A stretch of 64,000 nucleotides of DNA, taken from Tenacibaculum larymnensis (GTDB lineage: Bacteria; Bacteroidota; Bacteroidia; Flavobacteriales; Flavobacteriaceae). The stretch is from NCBI RefSeq assembly GCF_028829235.1, contig NZ_JAIWJY010000009.1, positions 97,310 through 161,309 on the forward strand. The letters are read 5' to 3'. The notes beneath the pieces were generated by a model, which saw only the letters and a program-made list of their open reading frames with translations, made no database searches and had not been told where the DNA came from. A program made the position numbers and the translations under genes. Shown in pieces: positions 35,096-43,599 of the stretch (position 1 is its first letter; each line of letters begins with the position of its first letter).

Positions 35096-35779
35096 ATGAC
35101 TGCAGAAGATTATAAAAACGGACAGGTTTTATTGATTGATAAACCTTTGGAATGGACTTCTTTTCAAGTAGTGAATAAGCTACGTTGGCATATCCGTAAA
35201 CGTTTTAATATTAAAAAAATTAAAGTAGGACATGCTGGAACGCTTGACCCTTTAGCTACTGGTTTGTTAATTATTTGTACTGGTAAACAAACTAAAAACA
35301 TCAACGAGTATCAAGGACAGGTAAAAGAATATACAGGTACGTTTGTTGTGGGTGCTACAACACCAAGTTACGATTTAGAAACAGAAATCAACGAAACGTT
35401 TCCTATAGAGCATATAACAGAAGAATTACTGCATAAAACTACGGAACAGTTTATTGGTAAGATTCAACAAAAACCACCAATTTTTTCTGCCATTAAAAAG
35501 GAAGGAAAACGTTTATACGAGTTGGCTCGTAAAGGTGAAACTACAGAAATTAAAGCTCGTGAAGTAGAAATCAATGAGTTTGAAATCACTAAAATTGATT
35601 TACCTAATATTGAATTCAGAATCGTATGTAGTAAAGGAACTTATATTCGTTCTATTGCCAACGACTATGGAGTTGCATTAAATTCTGGAGCACATTTATC
35701 TGTATTACGAAGAACCAAGATTGGAGATTTTTCTGTAGATAATGCTCAGAGTGTTGATGACTTTATAGAAAACTTATAA
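35096..35779 (+). CDS. truB: tRNA pseudouridine-55 synthase
   Basis: A 227-residue pseudouridine synthase for the T-loop of tRNA. The catalytic Asp is in KVGHAGTLDPLATGLL near residue 52; the substrate loop is GALN-like DKPLEWTSFQVV at the N-terminus. IQQKPPIFSAIKKEGKRLYELAR and CSKGTYIRSIANDYG are further family blocks. It lacks a C-terminal PUA domain, as is usual for this short bacterial form. It starts immediately after uppP and overlaps the convergent downstream gene by 6 bases. Confidence 0.95.
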   Translation: MTAEDYKNGQVLLIDKPLEWTSFQVVNKLRWHIRKRFNIKKIKVGHAGTLDPLATGLLIICTGKQTKNINEYQGQVKEYTGTFVVGATTPSYDLETEINETFPIEHITEELLHKTTEQFIGKIQQKPPIFSAIKKEGKRLYELARKGETTEIKAREVEINEFEITKIDLPNIEFRIVCSKGTYIRSIANDYGVALNSGAHLSVLRRTKIGDFSVDNAQSVDDFIENL

Positions 35780-36253
35780 AAATCGGCTATACCAACTTTC
35801 TGTAATAGGTACTTCCCAGTAATTTTCTAATTCTATTTTAGTTTGTACCAAATTATCAAAAACTATTGTTTTAGCTGATACAGACTTCTTTTTAAGCAAC
35901 TTTTTAAATTCTTTGACGTCTTTGTACTGAATAAATTCTCCTTGCTTAAAACACACATTCATTTTATCTAACAACTCTACTTCATGTTCTTGTTGTAGTT
36001 GTAAAATAAATGCTACTTGTTTATCAATATCTGCATTCGTTAATACTGAACCTTCTTCAACAGAAAAGATAATAAAACGATTATATTTCAGCTCAAAAGA
36101 AGCTTTGAAGTCAGTATCTTCAGACTTCCATCCATCAATAAAGCCTTGTAACTTTTCTTTTAGCCCGTCAATTTCTTGCGGATAAAATTTTCGACTTGAT
36201 GGATATACCCAAACTTTTGCCTCTTCTGATAAACTACTGAATTCTACAAACAT
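35774..36253 (-). CDS. Conserved Bacteroidota hypothetical protein (often labelled ABC transporter ATPase)
   Basis: A 159-residue soluble protein. Recognisable segments are KVWVYPSSRKFYPQEI near residue 12, the RFIIFSVEEG strand, and KTIVFDNLVQTKIELENYWEVPITESWYSRFL at the C-terminus. Flavobacterial genomes usually name it 'ABC transporter ATPase', but I see no Walker A or B motif, so that label is not supported. No signal peptide. The function is unknown. It has its own TATCTTTG promoter element. Confidence 0.8.
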   Translation of the reverse strand: MFVEFSSLSEEAKVWVYPSSRKFYPQEIDGLKEKLQGFIDGWKSEDTDFKASFELKYNRFIIFSVEEGSVLTNADIDKQVAFILQLQQEHEVELLDKMNVCFKQGEFIQYKDVKEFKKLLKKKSVSAKTIVFDNLVQTKIELENYWEVPITESWYSRFL

Positions 36254-36271
36254 ATTTATTCCTTATGGACG

Positions 36272-36279
36272 CAAAGATA
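36272..36279 (-). promoter_or_regulatory. -7 promoter element (TATCTTTG) of the 35774-36253 gene
   Basis: TATCTTTG on the minus strand fits TAnnTTTG, 18 bases before the ATG at 36253. A 10-bp hairpin at 36291-36319 covers the place of the -33 box. Confidence 0.65.
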
Positions 36280-36290
36280 CAGAAAACAAC

Positions 36291-36319
36291 TCCCCTTTTT
36301 GACAAAAACAAAAAGGGGA
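36291..36319 (-). terminator. Weak hairpin after the thioredoxin-like gene
   Basis: The stem TCCCCTTTTT/AAAAAGGGGA (36291-36300 with 36310-36319), 9-base loop, lies 25 bases past the thioredoxin-like stop on the minus strand. No T run follows on that strand, so its function as a terminator is uncertain. Confidence 0.45.
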
Positions 36320-36344
36320 ATTTCTAGCTTTTTTATGTACTTTA

Positions 36345-36935
36345 TTACTGAAGCATTGATACTAAATCTTCTTGCGTATTTTCTCCTTTATTTTTGTTAT
36401 ACCAAACTTGTAAATCTGTTTTAAAATCAGCATCCAAGCTACCATGCTTCTCTTTATAATCAACAACCATTTTAGTTGCTGTGGTAGGTCTTGGGCCCCA
36501 CGTGTTGATTACTTCGTTCTCCTGATTTAAAGCAATTAACTTAGGTATTGATCTTCCTCCATTTGTTAAAAATTCATCCATCAACTCTAGGTTTTCATCT
36601 CGTAAAACTAGTTTTAAATTGATGTTTGGATTTTCTTCTGCTATTTTATTAATTACAGGTAAGTTTTGTGCTGCATCACCACACCATCCTTCAGTTAATA
36701 CTAACCAAGTTTGTGGTTCTTTTACATCTTTAATTTTAGCAAGTGTCTCTTTAGTAAGTTTTACTGTTTTATCTAAACGTTTCATACGTTTATCATTTAA
36801 CTTACTATAGTTTAATAAATCATCTGATTGATTAGGTCCAGTAGATTTTCCTTGCGACAATAAATCACTTACTAAATCTCTATATTCATTATAAGACAAT
36901 GCCTTTTCTAAGCTATTTTGAATAATTTTTTTCAT
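36345..36935 (-). CDS. Cytosolic thioredoxin-fold protein with a WCGDA site
   Basis: A 196-residue protein with no signal peptide. Residues about 75-165 form a thioredoxin fold: WLVLTEGWCGDAAQNLPVIN is the active-site region, where the second Cys is replaced (WCGDA), and SIPKLIALNQ is the cis-Pro strand. This matches the 'thioredoxin family protein' group with WCGDA sites that is common in Flavobacteriia. The motif resembles the lipoprotein at 510-1040. I chose the second ATG (MKKIIQNSL) because an upstream ATG adds only MFT. The role is unknown. Confidence 0.82.
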   Translation of the reverse strand: MKKIIQNSLEKALSYNEYRDLVSDLLSQGKSTGPNQSDDLLNYSKLNDKRMKRLDKTVKLTKETLAKIKDVKEPQTWLVLTEGWCGDAAQNLPVINKIAEENPNINLKLVLRDENLELMDEFLTNGGRSIPKLIALNQENEVINTWGPRPTTATKMVVDYKEKHGSLDADFKTDLQVWYNKNKGENTQEDLVSMLQ

Positions 36936-37046
36936 CGTAAACATATTGTTATTACAAAAATATTTTATCTATAGTGAACCTTAGGTAACCTAAGTTACAA
37001 TTCACTACAAAACTTGAATAACATAGACGAAAACACAGATACAACC

Positions 37047-38012
37047 TTACACTTCAGCTGACTCTTGAGCTTTTGCTTGCAAATTGGTAATAATATCTTT
37101 AGTCATAGAAGCTAAATCAAACTGATGTCTCCATCCCCAATCTTTTCTTGCTGCTGAATCATCAATAACCTGAGGCCAACTATCAGCAATCGTTTGTCTA
37201 AAATCTGGATTATACGTAATAGTAAATTCTGGAATAAATTTTTTAATTTCTGTAGCTATTTCAGCTGGTGTAAAACTAATTGCTGCTAAATTGTATGAAG
37301 TTCTCGTTTTAATATTTTCTTCATCAGCCTGCATTAATTGAATAGTCGCATTGATAGCATCGTCCATATACATCATTGGTAAACGTGTATTTTCTGATAA
37401 AAAGCACTCAAAAGTTCCTTTTTTCAGTGCATCAAAGTAAATATCAACAGCATAATCAGTCGTTCCTCCACCTGGCAAAGTTTTCCAGCTTATAATTCCT
37501 GGATAACGAATGCTTCGTACATCTACCCCATATTTATCGTGGTAATAATTACACCAATGCTCTCCTGCTACTTTACTTATTCCATAAACTGTAGAAGGCT
37601 CCATGATTGTTTGCTGTGGTGTATTCATTTTTGGTGATGTTGGTCCAAAAGCAGCCATTGAACTAGGCCAATATATTTTTTGAATATGCTTTTCTCTAGC
37701 TAATTCCAATACCGCTAACAACGAAGTCATGTTTAAATCCCAACCTTTTAATGGATATTTTTCTGCAGTTGCAGATAACATTGCCGCCATTAAATACACT
37801 TGGGTTACTTTATATTTTTGAACAACACTTAAAATTTGCTCTTGGTTGGTAGCATCGATGATTTCAAAAGGTCCAGAACTCATCATTTCTGCATTTCCTT
37901 CTCTAATATCGGAAGCTATTACATTATCTGCTCCATAAATAGAACGCAATTTTTGGGTTAATTCTGTTCCTATTTGCCCGCAAGCTCCTAAAATTAATAT
38001 CGTTTCACTCAT
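37047..38012 (-). CDS. tdh: SDR-type L-threonine 3-dehydrogenase
   Basis: A 321-residue NAD-dependent short-chain (extended) dehydrogenase. The Rossmann motif is ILGACGQIGTEL (residues 7-18), and the catalytic YGISK is at Tyr143/Lys147 after WPSSMAAFGPTSP, with the catalytic Ser nearby. The fit is to the UDP-glucose-epimerase-like threonine dehydrogenases described from Flavobacterium and other psychrophiles: DAINATIQLM and SYNLAAISFTPAEIA. It oxidises Thr to 2-amino-3-ketobutyrate. A promoter lies 28 bases upstream. Confidence 0.9.
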   Translation of the reverse strand: MSETILILGACGQIGTELTQKLRSIYGADNVIASDIREGNAEMMSSGPFEIIDATNQEQILSVVQKYKVTQVYLMAAMLSATAEKYPLKGWDLNMTSLLAVLELAREKHIQKIYWPSSMAAFGPTSPKMNTPQQTIMEPSTVYGISKVAGEHWCNYYHDKYGVDVRSIRYPGIISWKTLPGGGTTDYAVDIYFDALKKGTFECFLSENTRLPMMYMDDAINATIQLMQADEENIKTRTSYNLAAISFTPAEIATEIKKFIPEFTITYNPDFRQTIADSWPQVIDDSAARKDWGWRHQFDLASMTKDIITNLQAKAQESAEV

Positions 38013-38039
38013 TTTAAATTATTCAAAAATAGATGTTTG

Positions 38040-38047
38040 CAAAGTTA
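38040..38047 (-). promoter_or_regulatory. -7 promoter element of tdh (TAACTTTG)
   Basis: TAACTTTG on the minus strand fits TAnnTTTG, 27 bases before the ATG at 38012. Confidence 0.65.
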
Positions 38048-38195
38048 TTAAATTTAAGATTTCGCAAAAAGTATTTATTCTTTTTTAACTATCTACAAAA
38101 GAGACTGCTAATCTACTGATTTCAAACTTCTAATTTAATTCTACAAAGAATGCCAAGTAAAATATGTACTTTTATCGCTTAATTATTTTATTAAA

Positions 38196-38720
38196 ATGAG
38201 TCGTTTTTTATTTGTTACTGTTTCATTCTTTTTTTTAGTTACTTCTTGTAAAAAAAAGAGTGAGCAAAAAGAAGAGTTACCAACTAAAACTGAAATGAAT
38301 ATTTCGGTTAAGCATACTGATTACTCTAAAATAAATGAAAAATATGTTAATGAAATTAAACCTTGGAAAGAGTATTTTATAGTTGAAGATTTTTTACAAG
38401 AATTACAAAGCACAACTCCTACAGAAGCTTTAAACAATGCTTTAGAACTAAAAACACTTACCAAACAACTTAAGGATAGTTTAAATATAGAATCGCTTAA
38501 AACACCTGCTTTTAAAGCTCGTATTAATGTTTTTGAAAATGAGACTTTACGTTTAGCAGATATGACTTTTATTCCGTCAATATCTGCGAATCAGGTTAAC
38601 AGTCAGGTTGAAAAAATTATGATGCTTTTTAGTAGTGTTAACGATAAGATTAATACAGTTTACACTAAGAAAAAGTTTGACAGTGAAATAAACTTAGATA
38701 GTTTATTTAAGAATCAATAG
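38196..38720 (+). CDS. Hypothetical lipoprotein
   Basis: A 174-residue lipoprotein: hydrophobic N-terminus ending in FFLVTSC, with Cys18 as the lipid site, followed by a KKKSEQKEE linker. The rest is helical, with LNNALELKTLTKQLKDSLN and ANQVNSQVEKIMMLFSSV. No domain is recognised. It overlaps the convergent recX gene by 14 bases, so the 3' ends are read on both strands. Confidence 0.75.
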   Translation: MSRFLFVTVSFFFLVTSCKKKSEQKEELPTKTEMNISVKHTDYSKINEKYVNEIKPWKEYFIVEDFLQELQSTTPTEALNNALELKTLTKQLKDSLNIESLKTPAFKARINVFENETLRLADMTFIPSISANQVNSQVEKIMMLFSSVNDKINTVYTKKKFDSEINLDSLFKNQ

Positions 38721-39177
38721 TTTTTAAGGCTTCATATATTAAACTACTTTCAAACCCTCTGTATAAAAGATAATCAGCAATTTTCTTTTTTCTTTTGAAA
38801 TGGTTTGTTTCAGAAACTGATGCATTCTTTTTTTCGATCAAATTATATAAGGTTTTGATATACTCCTCTTCGTCGATTTCTTTCAGAGCTGATTTTATGT
38901 TATAAGCGGAAATATCTCTAAATTTCAATTCTCTAACGATTCGGTCTTTTCCCCATTTTTTAATTCTGAATTTACCTCTAGCAAAACTTTTCGAAAATCG
39001 TTCTTCATTTAAAAAATTGTGTTCTAATAAGTGTAATAAAATATGTTCTCTTGCTTCTGGAATTAAGTTATAATCTTTAAGTTTTTTCTCTACTTCTTTA
39101 TGACATCGATCTTGGTAAACACAATACTGCTCAATCTTCCTTTTTATTTCTTCAACTGTAAAAACTGGTTTGTTCAT
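38707..39177 (-). CDS. recX: Regulatory protein RecX
   Basis: A 156-residue helical-repeat protein that modulates RecA filaments. Conserved blocks are YCVYQDRCHKEVEKKL, LEHNFLNEERFSKSFARGKFRIKKWGKDRI, and the tandem three-helix repeats ending in IADYLLYRGFESSLIYEAL. RecA is not in the window. Its 3' end overlaps the convergent lipoprotein gene. The LytTR regulator gene ends 18 bases upstream on the same strand, so the three genes may share a transcript. Confidence 0.9.
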   Translation of the reverse strand: MNKPVFTVEEIKRKIEQYCVYQDRCHKEVEKKLKDYNLIPEAREHILLHLLEHNFLNEERFSKSFARGKFRIKKWGKDRIVRELKFRDISAYNIKSALKEIDEEEYIKTLYNLIEKKNASVSETNHFKRKKKIADYLLYRGFESSLIYEALKTIDS

Positions 39178-39195
39178 AGCACGAAAATATAAATT

Positions 39196-39909
39196 CTATT
39201 TCCATTGATTCAAAAAAGAGATTACCTTTTCTTTATAACTAGCACCTATTGGAATTTCTTTTGAATTTATTTCAATATCGTTAATTGTAAAAGCAGATAT
39301 TTTATTCGTATTGATAATATAAGATCTGTGAACTCTTAAAAAATTACTATTTAATTTTTCTTCAATATCGCTTATCTTATACTTAGTTACAACACGTTTA
39401 TCATTAACTGTATGAACTTTTACATAATCTTTTAAGCTCTCTATAAATAATATATCTCCAATAAAGACTTTGTGGTACTTACTTCCAGATTTCAACAACA
39501 AAAACTCTTCTGTGTTTTCACTTTCTTTGGTTATAGACATATCACTCTCCTTTATTGACCTCAAAAAACGATCTACAGCTTTAAAAAAACGCTCAAAAGT
39601 TATTGGTTTTAACAAGTAGTCTAGCACTTCCAAATCATAACTTTCAAGAGCATAATCTCTGTAAGCTGTTGTAAAAATTGTTTTTGGTGGGTTTTTAATT
39701 GTTTTTAAAAAGTCTATTCCTGTAATATTAGGCATTTTTATATCTAAAAACAGTAAATCTATTTCTTGAGAACTTATAACTTCAAATGCTTTAAGTGCAT
39801 TGTCACAGCTCCCCACTATTTCTAGTGCCGGTATTTTTGAGATGTGATTCTCTATTAATTCTCTTGCTAAAGGCTCATCATCAACCACTAAACATTTTAC
39901 TTTCATCAA
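39196..39909 (-). CDS. LytTR-family response regulator
   Basis: A 237-residue regulator. The receiver domain has CLVVDDEPLARELIENHI, the phosphoacceptor in LLFLDIKMPNITGIDF, the Thr switch in IFTTAYRDYALESY, and the Lys in DYLLKPITFERF. The LytTR DNA-binding domain follows from about residue 140: FIESLKDYVKVHT, LNSNFLRVHRSYIIN and IEINSKEIPIG. It pairs with the LytS-like kinase whose gene ends 4 bases upstream. The targets are unknown. Confidence 0.94.
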   Translation of the reverse strand: MMKVKCLVVDDEPLARELIENHISKIPALEIVGSCDNALKAFEVISSQEIDLLFLDIKMPNITGIDFLKTIKNPPKTIFTTAYRDYALESYDLEVLDYLLKPITFERFFKAVDRFLRSIKESDMSITKESENTEEFLLLKSGSKYHKVFIGDILFIESLKDYVKVHTVNDKRVVTKYKISDIEEKLNSNFLRVHRSYIINTNKISAFTINDIEINSKEIPIGASYKEKVISFLNQWK

Positions 39910-39913
39910 CTAC

Positions 39914-40984
39914 TTAATTTGAATAAATTTTTAAACCTACCTTAAATTCATTTTCTTCATTCTCTATTATCAAACTATATTGGTCTTGATAGATTAAATC
40001 TAATTGTTTTCTAACGTTTGACAAACCTATACTCTCTTTTTTGAGGATATAATCTTTGGAAACCGTATTAGATATTTTAAAGTTAAAACTATTCTCTAAG
40101 CTTAAAAGCTCAATTTTAATTTCCGGCGACCCACTATCTTCTCCTGCACCATGTTTAAAAGCATTTTCAACTAACGATAACAATATCAATGGTGGTATTT
40201 TGATGTCTTCTTCTAAGTTATTTATCAAAGAAACTTTTAAACGTGAGTCGTACCTTAGTTTTTCTAACTCTATATAATTTTCTATCAATTGTATTTCATT
40301 AGAAAGTAACACAAACTTAGTATTACATCTATACAAGACATAATCTAATATTTCTGACAGCTTGCCTATTGAAATTGGCGTTTTTGGTGAATTACTTAAA
40401 GATAAACTGTAAATATTGTTCAAAGTATTGAATAAGAAATGTGGATTTAATTGTGCTTTTAATGTTTTTAATTCTGCTTCTGTTTTTTCTTTTTCAAATA
40501 CCAGTTCTTTTTCTTTAACTCTTTTATAATCCAGAAAATATTTTACAGAAAGAAAAACCAAAGTTGTTAAATACATATTTGGAATATAACCAAACAACAA
40601 CTTTTTCCAATCAGTTAAAATCTCCAAAAGGGGCTCTTGTGTAAAAACTCCTTTTCTTATTAATGTTTCTCCTACATGTACAACCAAAATTCTATTAAAC
40701 GCAGCTAATAAATATGTTCCTATTAAAAACAAAACAACTGTAATTATATATTTTTTCTTCAATAAAAACTTCGGAATAACATAATAAGCTATGAAATAAG
40801 ATGTAATTATCTTGGGAATCATATGACACATAGACATCACAAAAGTTCCTAAAAAAGAAAACTCTTCTTGGTATATAAGTGAGTCTTTAGGAAAGTCTAA
40901 AACAAGAAACACACACCAAAATAGTACGTGTTGTAACACCCTACTCTCTGAAAAAAACTTAATAATTGCTTCTCTTGTAATCAT
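39914..40984 (-). CDS. LytS/YehU-type sensor histidine kinase
   Basis: A 356-residue membrane kinase. About four TM helices occupy residues 13-150, and the His_kinase domain follows a charged helix (KEKELVFEKEKTEAELKTLK). The phosphoacceptor is in LKAQLNPHFLFNTLNNIYS. The ATPase region has PPLILLSLVENAFKHG as the N box and SIGLSNVRKQL as the G box. It is the first gene of a two-gene operon with its LytTR regulator. No separate sensor domain is seen. Confidence 0.93.
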   Translation of the reverse strand: MITREAIIKFFSESRVLQHVLFWCVFLVLDFPKDSLIYQEEFSFLGTFVMSMCHMIPKIITSYFIAYYVIPKFLLKKKYIITVVLFLIGTYLLAAFNRILVVHVGETLIRKGVFTQEPLLEILTDWKKLLFGYIPNMYLTTLVFLSVKYFLDYKRVKEKELVFEKEKTEAELKTLKAQLNPHFLFNTLNNIYSLSLSNSPKTPISIGKLSEILDYVLYRCNTKFVLLSNEIQLIENYIELEKLRYDSRLKVSLINNLEEDIKIPPLILLSLVENAFKHGAGEDSGSPEIKIELLSLENSFNFKISNTVSKDYILKKESIGLSNVRKQLDLIYQDQYSLIIENEENEFKVGLKIYSN

Positions 40985-41196
40985 AGTTCGTAAAGATATA
41001 AATAGCTTTAGTATTTATAGTACCAAATCGACAAACTAAAGCTTTTACCTCCTGAATAAGGCTTTTTCAACCCTTAAATTGCTTTTCTATTAAATAATCC
41101 TCAATACGTCGATTATTTGTAGTACTTCATCTATTATGACAAATCCGCATGCCTTTTAAATTCATCTTTGCTGCATAATTCAAATATTAAGTAATA

Positions 41197-43524
41197 ATGA
41201 AAAAGCCTTTATTTACTCTTCTCCTATTTATTTCTATTCAGTTATCTGCTCAAATAACACTTACAGGTAAAGTTGTAGAAAGAAACACCAAACAACCTTT
41301 AGAGTTTGCCACTATAATTTTAACCAATCCAACAACAAACAAAGTTGTTGCTGGAGAATCTACTAATAGCCAAGGAGAATTTTTAATGAATATTAAAAAA
41401 GGCCAGTATAATATTAAAGTGGAGTTTATTGGTTTTAAAAATCATTCAATGAATAATGTTTCACTAACCAAAAACCAATCACTTCAAACTATCCTTCTTC
41501 AAGAAGACTTACAAGCCTTAGATGAAATAGAAATTACAGCCGAAAAATCTACCACGGAGTACAAACTAGATAAACGTGTATTCAATGTTGGTAAAGATTT
41601 AGTTTCTAAAGGTGGTTCTGTGAATGATGTTTTAAATAACGTTCCGTCAGTAAGTGTAGATATTGAAGGAGGCATAAGCTTACGAGGCAATCCGAATGTT
41701 CGTATTTTAATTAACGGAAAACCTTCTGTTTTAACAGCAAACAACGGCTTAGAGTCAATTCCTTCCGAAAACATAGAAAAGGTTGAAGTAGTTACCAACC
41801 CTTCCGCTAAGTACGATGCTAGTGGAACTGCTGGAATCATCAATATCATTTTAAAGAAAAATAAAAGTGGTGGTTTTGGTAGCTCTTTACAGCTAACTAC
41901 TGGAATTCCTGATAATCATAATATCAACTACAATATGAACTACAAAAAAGAGAAATTTAATTTATTTTCTAATATTGGATATCGTTATATGTCTTTCGAT
42001 GGAAATGGGTACTTGAACAGAACTAACCTCGATAATGGGACAGTAACCTCTTACTCTAACAGAGTTACAAATACTACTAGAAGCCGTAGTACTTTTAATC
42101 TTTATTTTGGAAGTGATTATTATATTAATGATAAAAACACCCTTACCTTAAGTTACTACCATAGAAACAATACAAGTAAAAACAAAGTTGATTATACTTT
42201 TAATTTTTTAAACAACACGCAACAAACAGATAGCATTCTTACTACACAAGAATCATATAGAGAGCCTCAAAAAGCCAATCAAATTGAACTAAATTACGTA
42301 AAAACGTTCGCCAAAAAAGGACAAAAATTTACTGCTAATTTTCAATATGATTTTTGGAATGATGACGAAAATGAATTAGTTAAAGAACAACAACAATTTC
42401 CTACAACTTCGGCTATAAATATTCTACGAAGTAGAGATATAGAAAGTAGTAAAGATTTTTTATTCCAATCTGACTTTAAACTACCTATTACTGAAAAATC
42501 ACATTTAGAAATGGGAATAAAAGGAGAAATTAGAAACATTGATAGTGATTATAAAGTTTGGGATAATGCTGTTATAATTGATAGTTTAAACAACTTATTA
42601 AAATATAATGAGCGTATTTATGGAGCTTATATTCAATATGGAAACAAAAAAAATAAACTTCAATACTTATTAGGCTTACGTGCTGAACATGCCAATACTG
42701 GAAGTACAGACAGAAATAGTCAATTTAAAACTAGTAAAAAGTATACTGATTTATTTCCTACTGCCCATTTTACATACAGCTTTAATCAAGCTACTAATTT
42801 GCAATTAAGTTATAGTAGAAGAATTAGACGCCCTAGTTTTTGGCACTTAAACCCTTTTGGTGGAATTTCTGATCGAAGAAACATACGCGTAGGTAACCCT
42901 GATTTAAACCCAATGTATACAAACTCTTTCGAATTAGGTTTATTAAAAAGATGGAGTAAATTCACCTTAAACCCTTCTATATATTACCAACGAACTACTA
43001 ATGTGTTTGAAACTTTGGTTGTAACAAACTCTTTTGGAGCTTTAATTTCCAAACCTATTAACTCAGGAACTGAAAAAAGATTTGGTGCTGAATTAGCCAT
43101 TCGATATTCTCCTTATAAATGGTGGAGACTATCTAGTGAATTCAACTATTATTCTTTTGACCAAAGAGGAATATATACTGTTGATGACAACACATGGTCT
43201 ACTCGTTTAAACTCTAGAATGAAGTTTTCAAGATTAACTATTCAATCTAGCATAAATTATCTTGGAGAAAGACAGAGCGGACAAATATTTACTGAAGCTC
43301 AGTATAGAGCTAACATCGGAGTAAGTAAAGACTTTTGGAATGACAAAGCTACACTTACTTTAAACATGAACAATATTTTTGATTCTAGAGTAAGTAAACA
43401 GTTAATTACTGGTGAAAACTACATCGCAACAAGGTATAACAAACCTGTTGGTAGATACTCTTCTGTAACTTTTACTTATCGATTTAACAGAACAAAAAAG
43501 GACAGAGATCGATTACCTGATTAA
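41197..43524 (+). CDS. TonB-dependent receptor-like outer-membrane protein with a CarboxypepD-reg domain
   Basis: A 775-residue protein. A signal peptide is followed by a carboxypeptidase-regulatory beta-sandwich at about 21-105 (ITLTGKVVERNTKQPLEFATIIL), then a plug domain (GSVNDVLNNVPSVSVDIEGG, RGNPNVRILINGKPS, AKYDASGTAGIINI) and a large C-terminal barrel of the 'outer membrane beta-barrel family 3' type. Barrel strands are visible throughout, for example LGLRAEHANTGS and LSYSRRIRRPSFWHLNP, and the protein ends in SVTFTYRFNR. No SusD partner is adjacent. The imported substrate is unknown. Confidence 0.9.
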   Translation: MKKPLFTLLLFISIQLSAQITLTGKVVERNTKQPLEFATIILTNPTTNKVVAGESTNSQGEFLMNIKKGQYNIKVEFIGFKNHSMNNVSLTKNQSLQTILLQEDLQALDEIEITAEKSTTEYKLDKRVFNVGKDLVSKGGSVNDVLNNVPSVSVDIEGGISLRGNPNVRILINGKPSVLTANNGLESIPSENIEKVEVVTNPSAKYDASGTAGIINIILKKNKSGGFGSSLQLTTGIPDNHNINYNMNYKKEKFNLFSNIGYRYMSFDGNGYLNRTNLDNGTVTSYSNRVTNTTRSRSTFNLYFGSDYYINDKNTLTLSYYHRNNTSKNKVDYTFNFLNNTQQTDSILTTQESYREPQKANQIELNYVKTFAKKGQKFTANFQYDFWNDDENELVKEQQQFPTTSAINILRSRDIESSKDFLFQSDFKLPITEKSHLEMGIKGEIRNIDSDYKVWDNAVIIDSLNNLLKYNERIYGAYIQYGNKKNKLQYLLGLRAEHANTGSTDRNSQFKTSKKYTDLFPTAHFTYSFNQATNLQLSYSRRIRRPSFWHLNPFGGISDRRNIRVGNPDLNPMYTNSFELGLLKRWSKFTLNPSIYYQRTTNVFETLVVTNSFGALISKPINSGTEKRFGAELAIRYSPYKWWRLSSEFNYYSFDQRGIYTVDDNTWSTRLNSRMKFSRLTIQSSINYLGERQSGQIFTEAQYRANIGVSKDFWNDKATLTLNMNNIFDSRVSKQLITGENYIATRYNKPVGRYSSVTFTYRFNRTKKDRDRLPD

Positions 43525-43543
43525 TTATTGTTCTACACAATTA

Positions 43544-43580
43544 AAAAAGGGTTAAAAGTAATTTACTTTTAACCCTTTTT
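43544..43580. terminator. Bidirectional terminator between the receptor and RND efflux genes
   Basis: A perfect 17-bp stem AAAAAGGGTTAAAAGTA/TACTTTTAACCCTTTTT (43544-43560 with 43564-43580), 3-base loop, between two convergent genes. Confidence 0.92.
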
Positions 43581-43599
43581 ACAGTTAACAAAAAATCAA

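Noticed and set aside
35774..36253. Calling this gene an ABC transporter ATPase, its usual database name
   Set aside because: There is no Walker A, Walker B or signature motif in its 159 residues.
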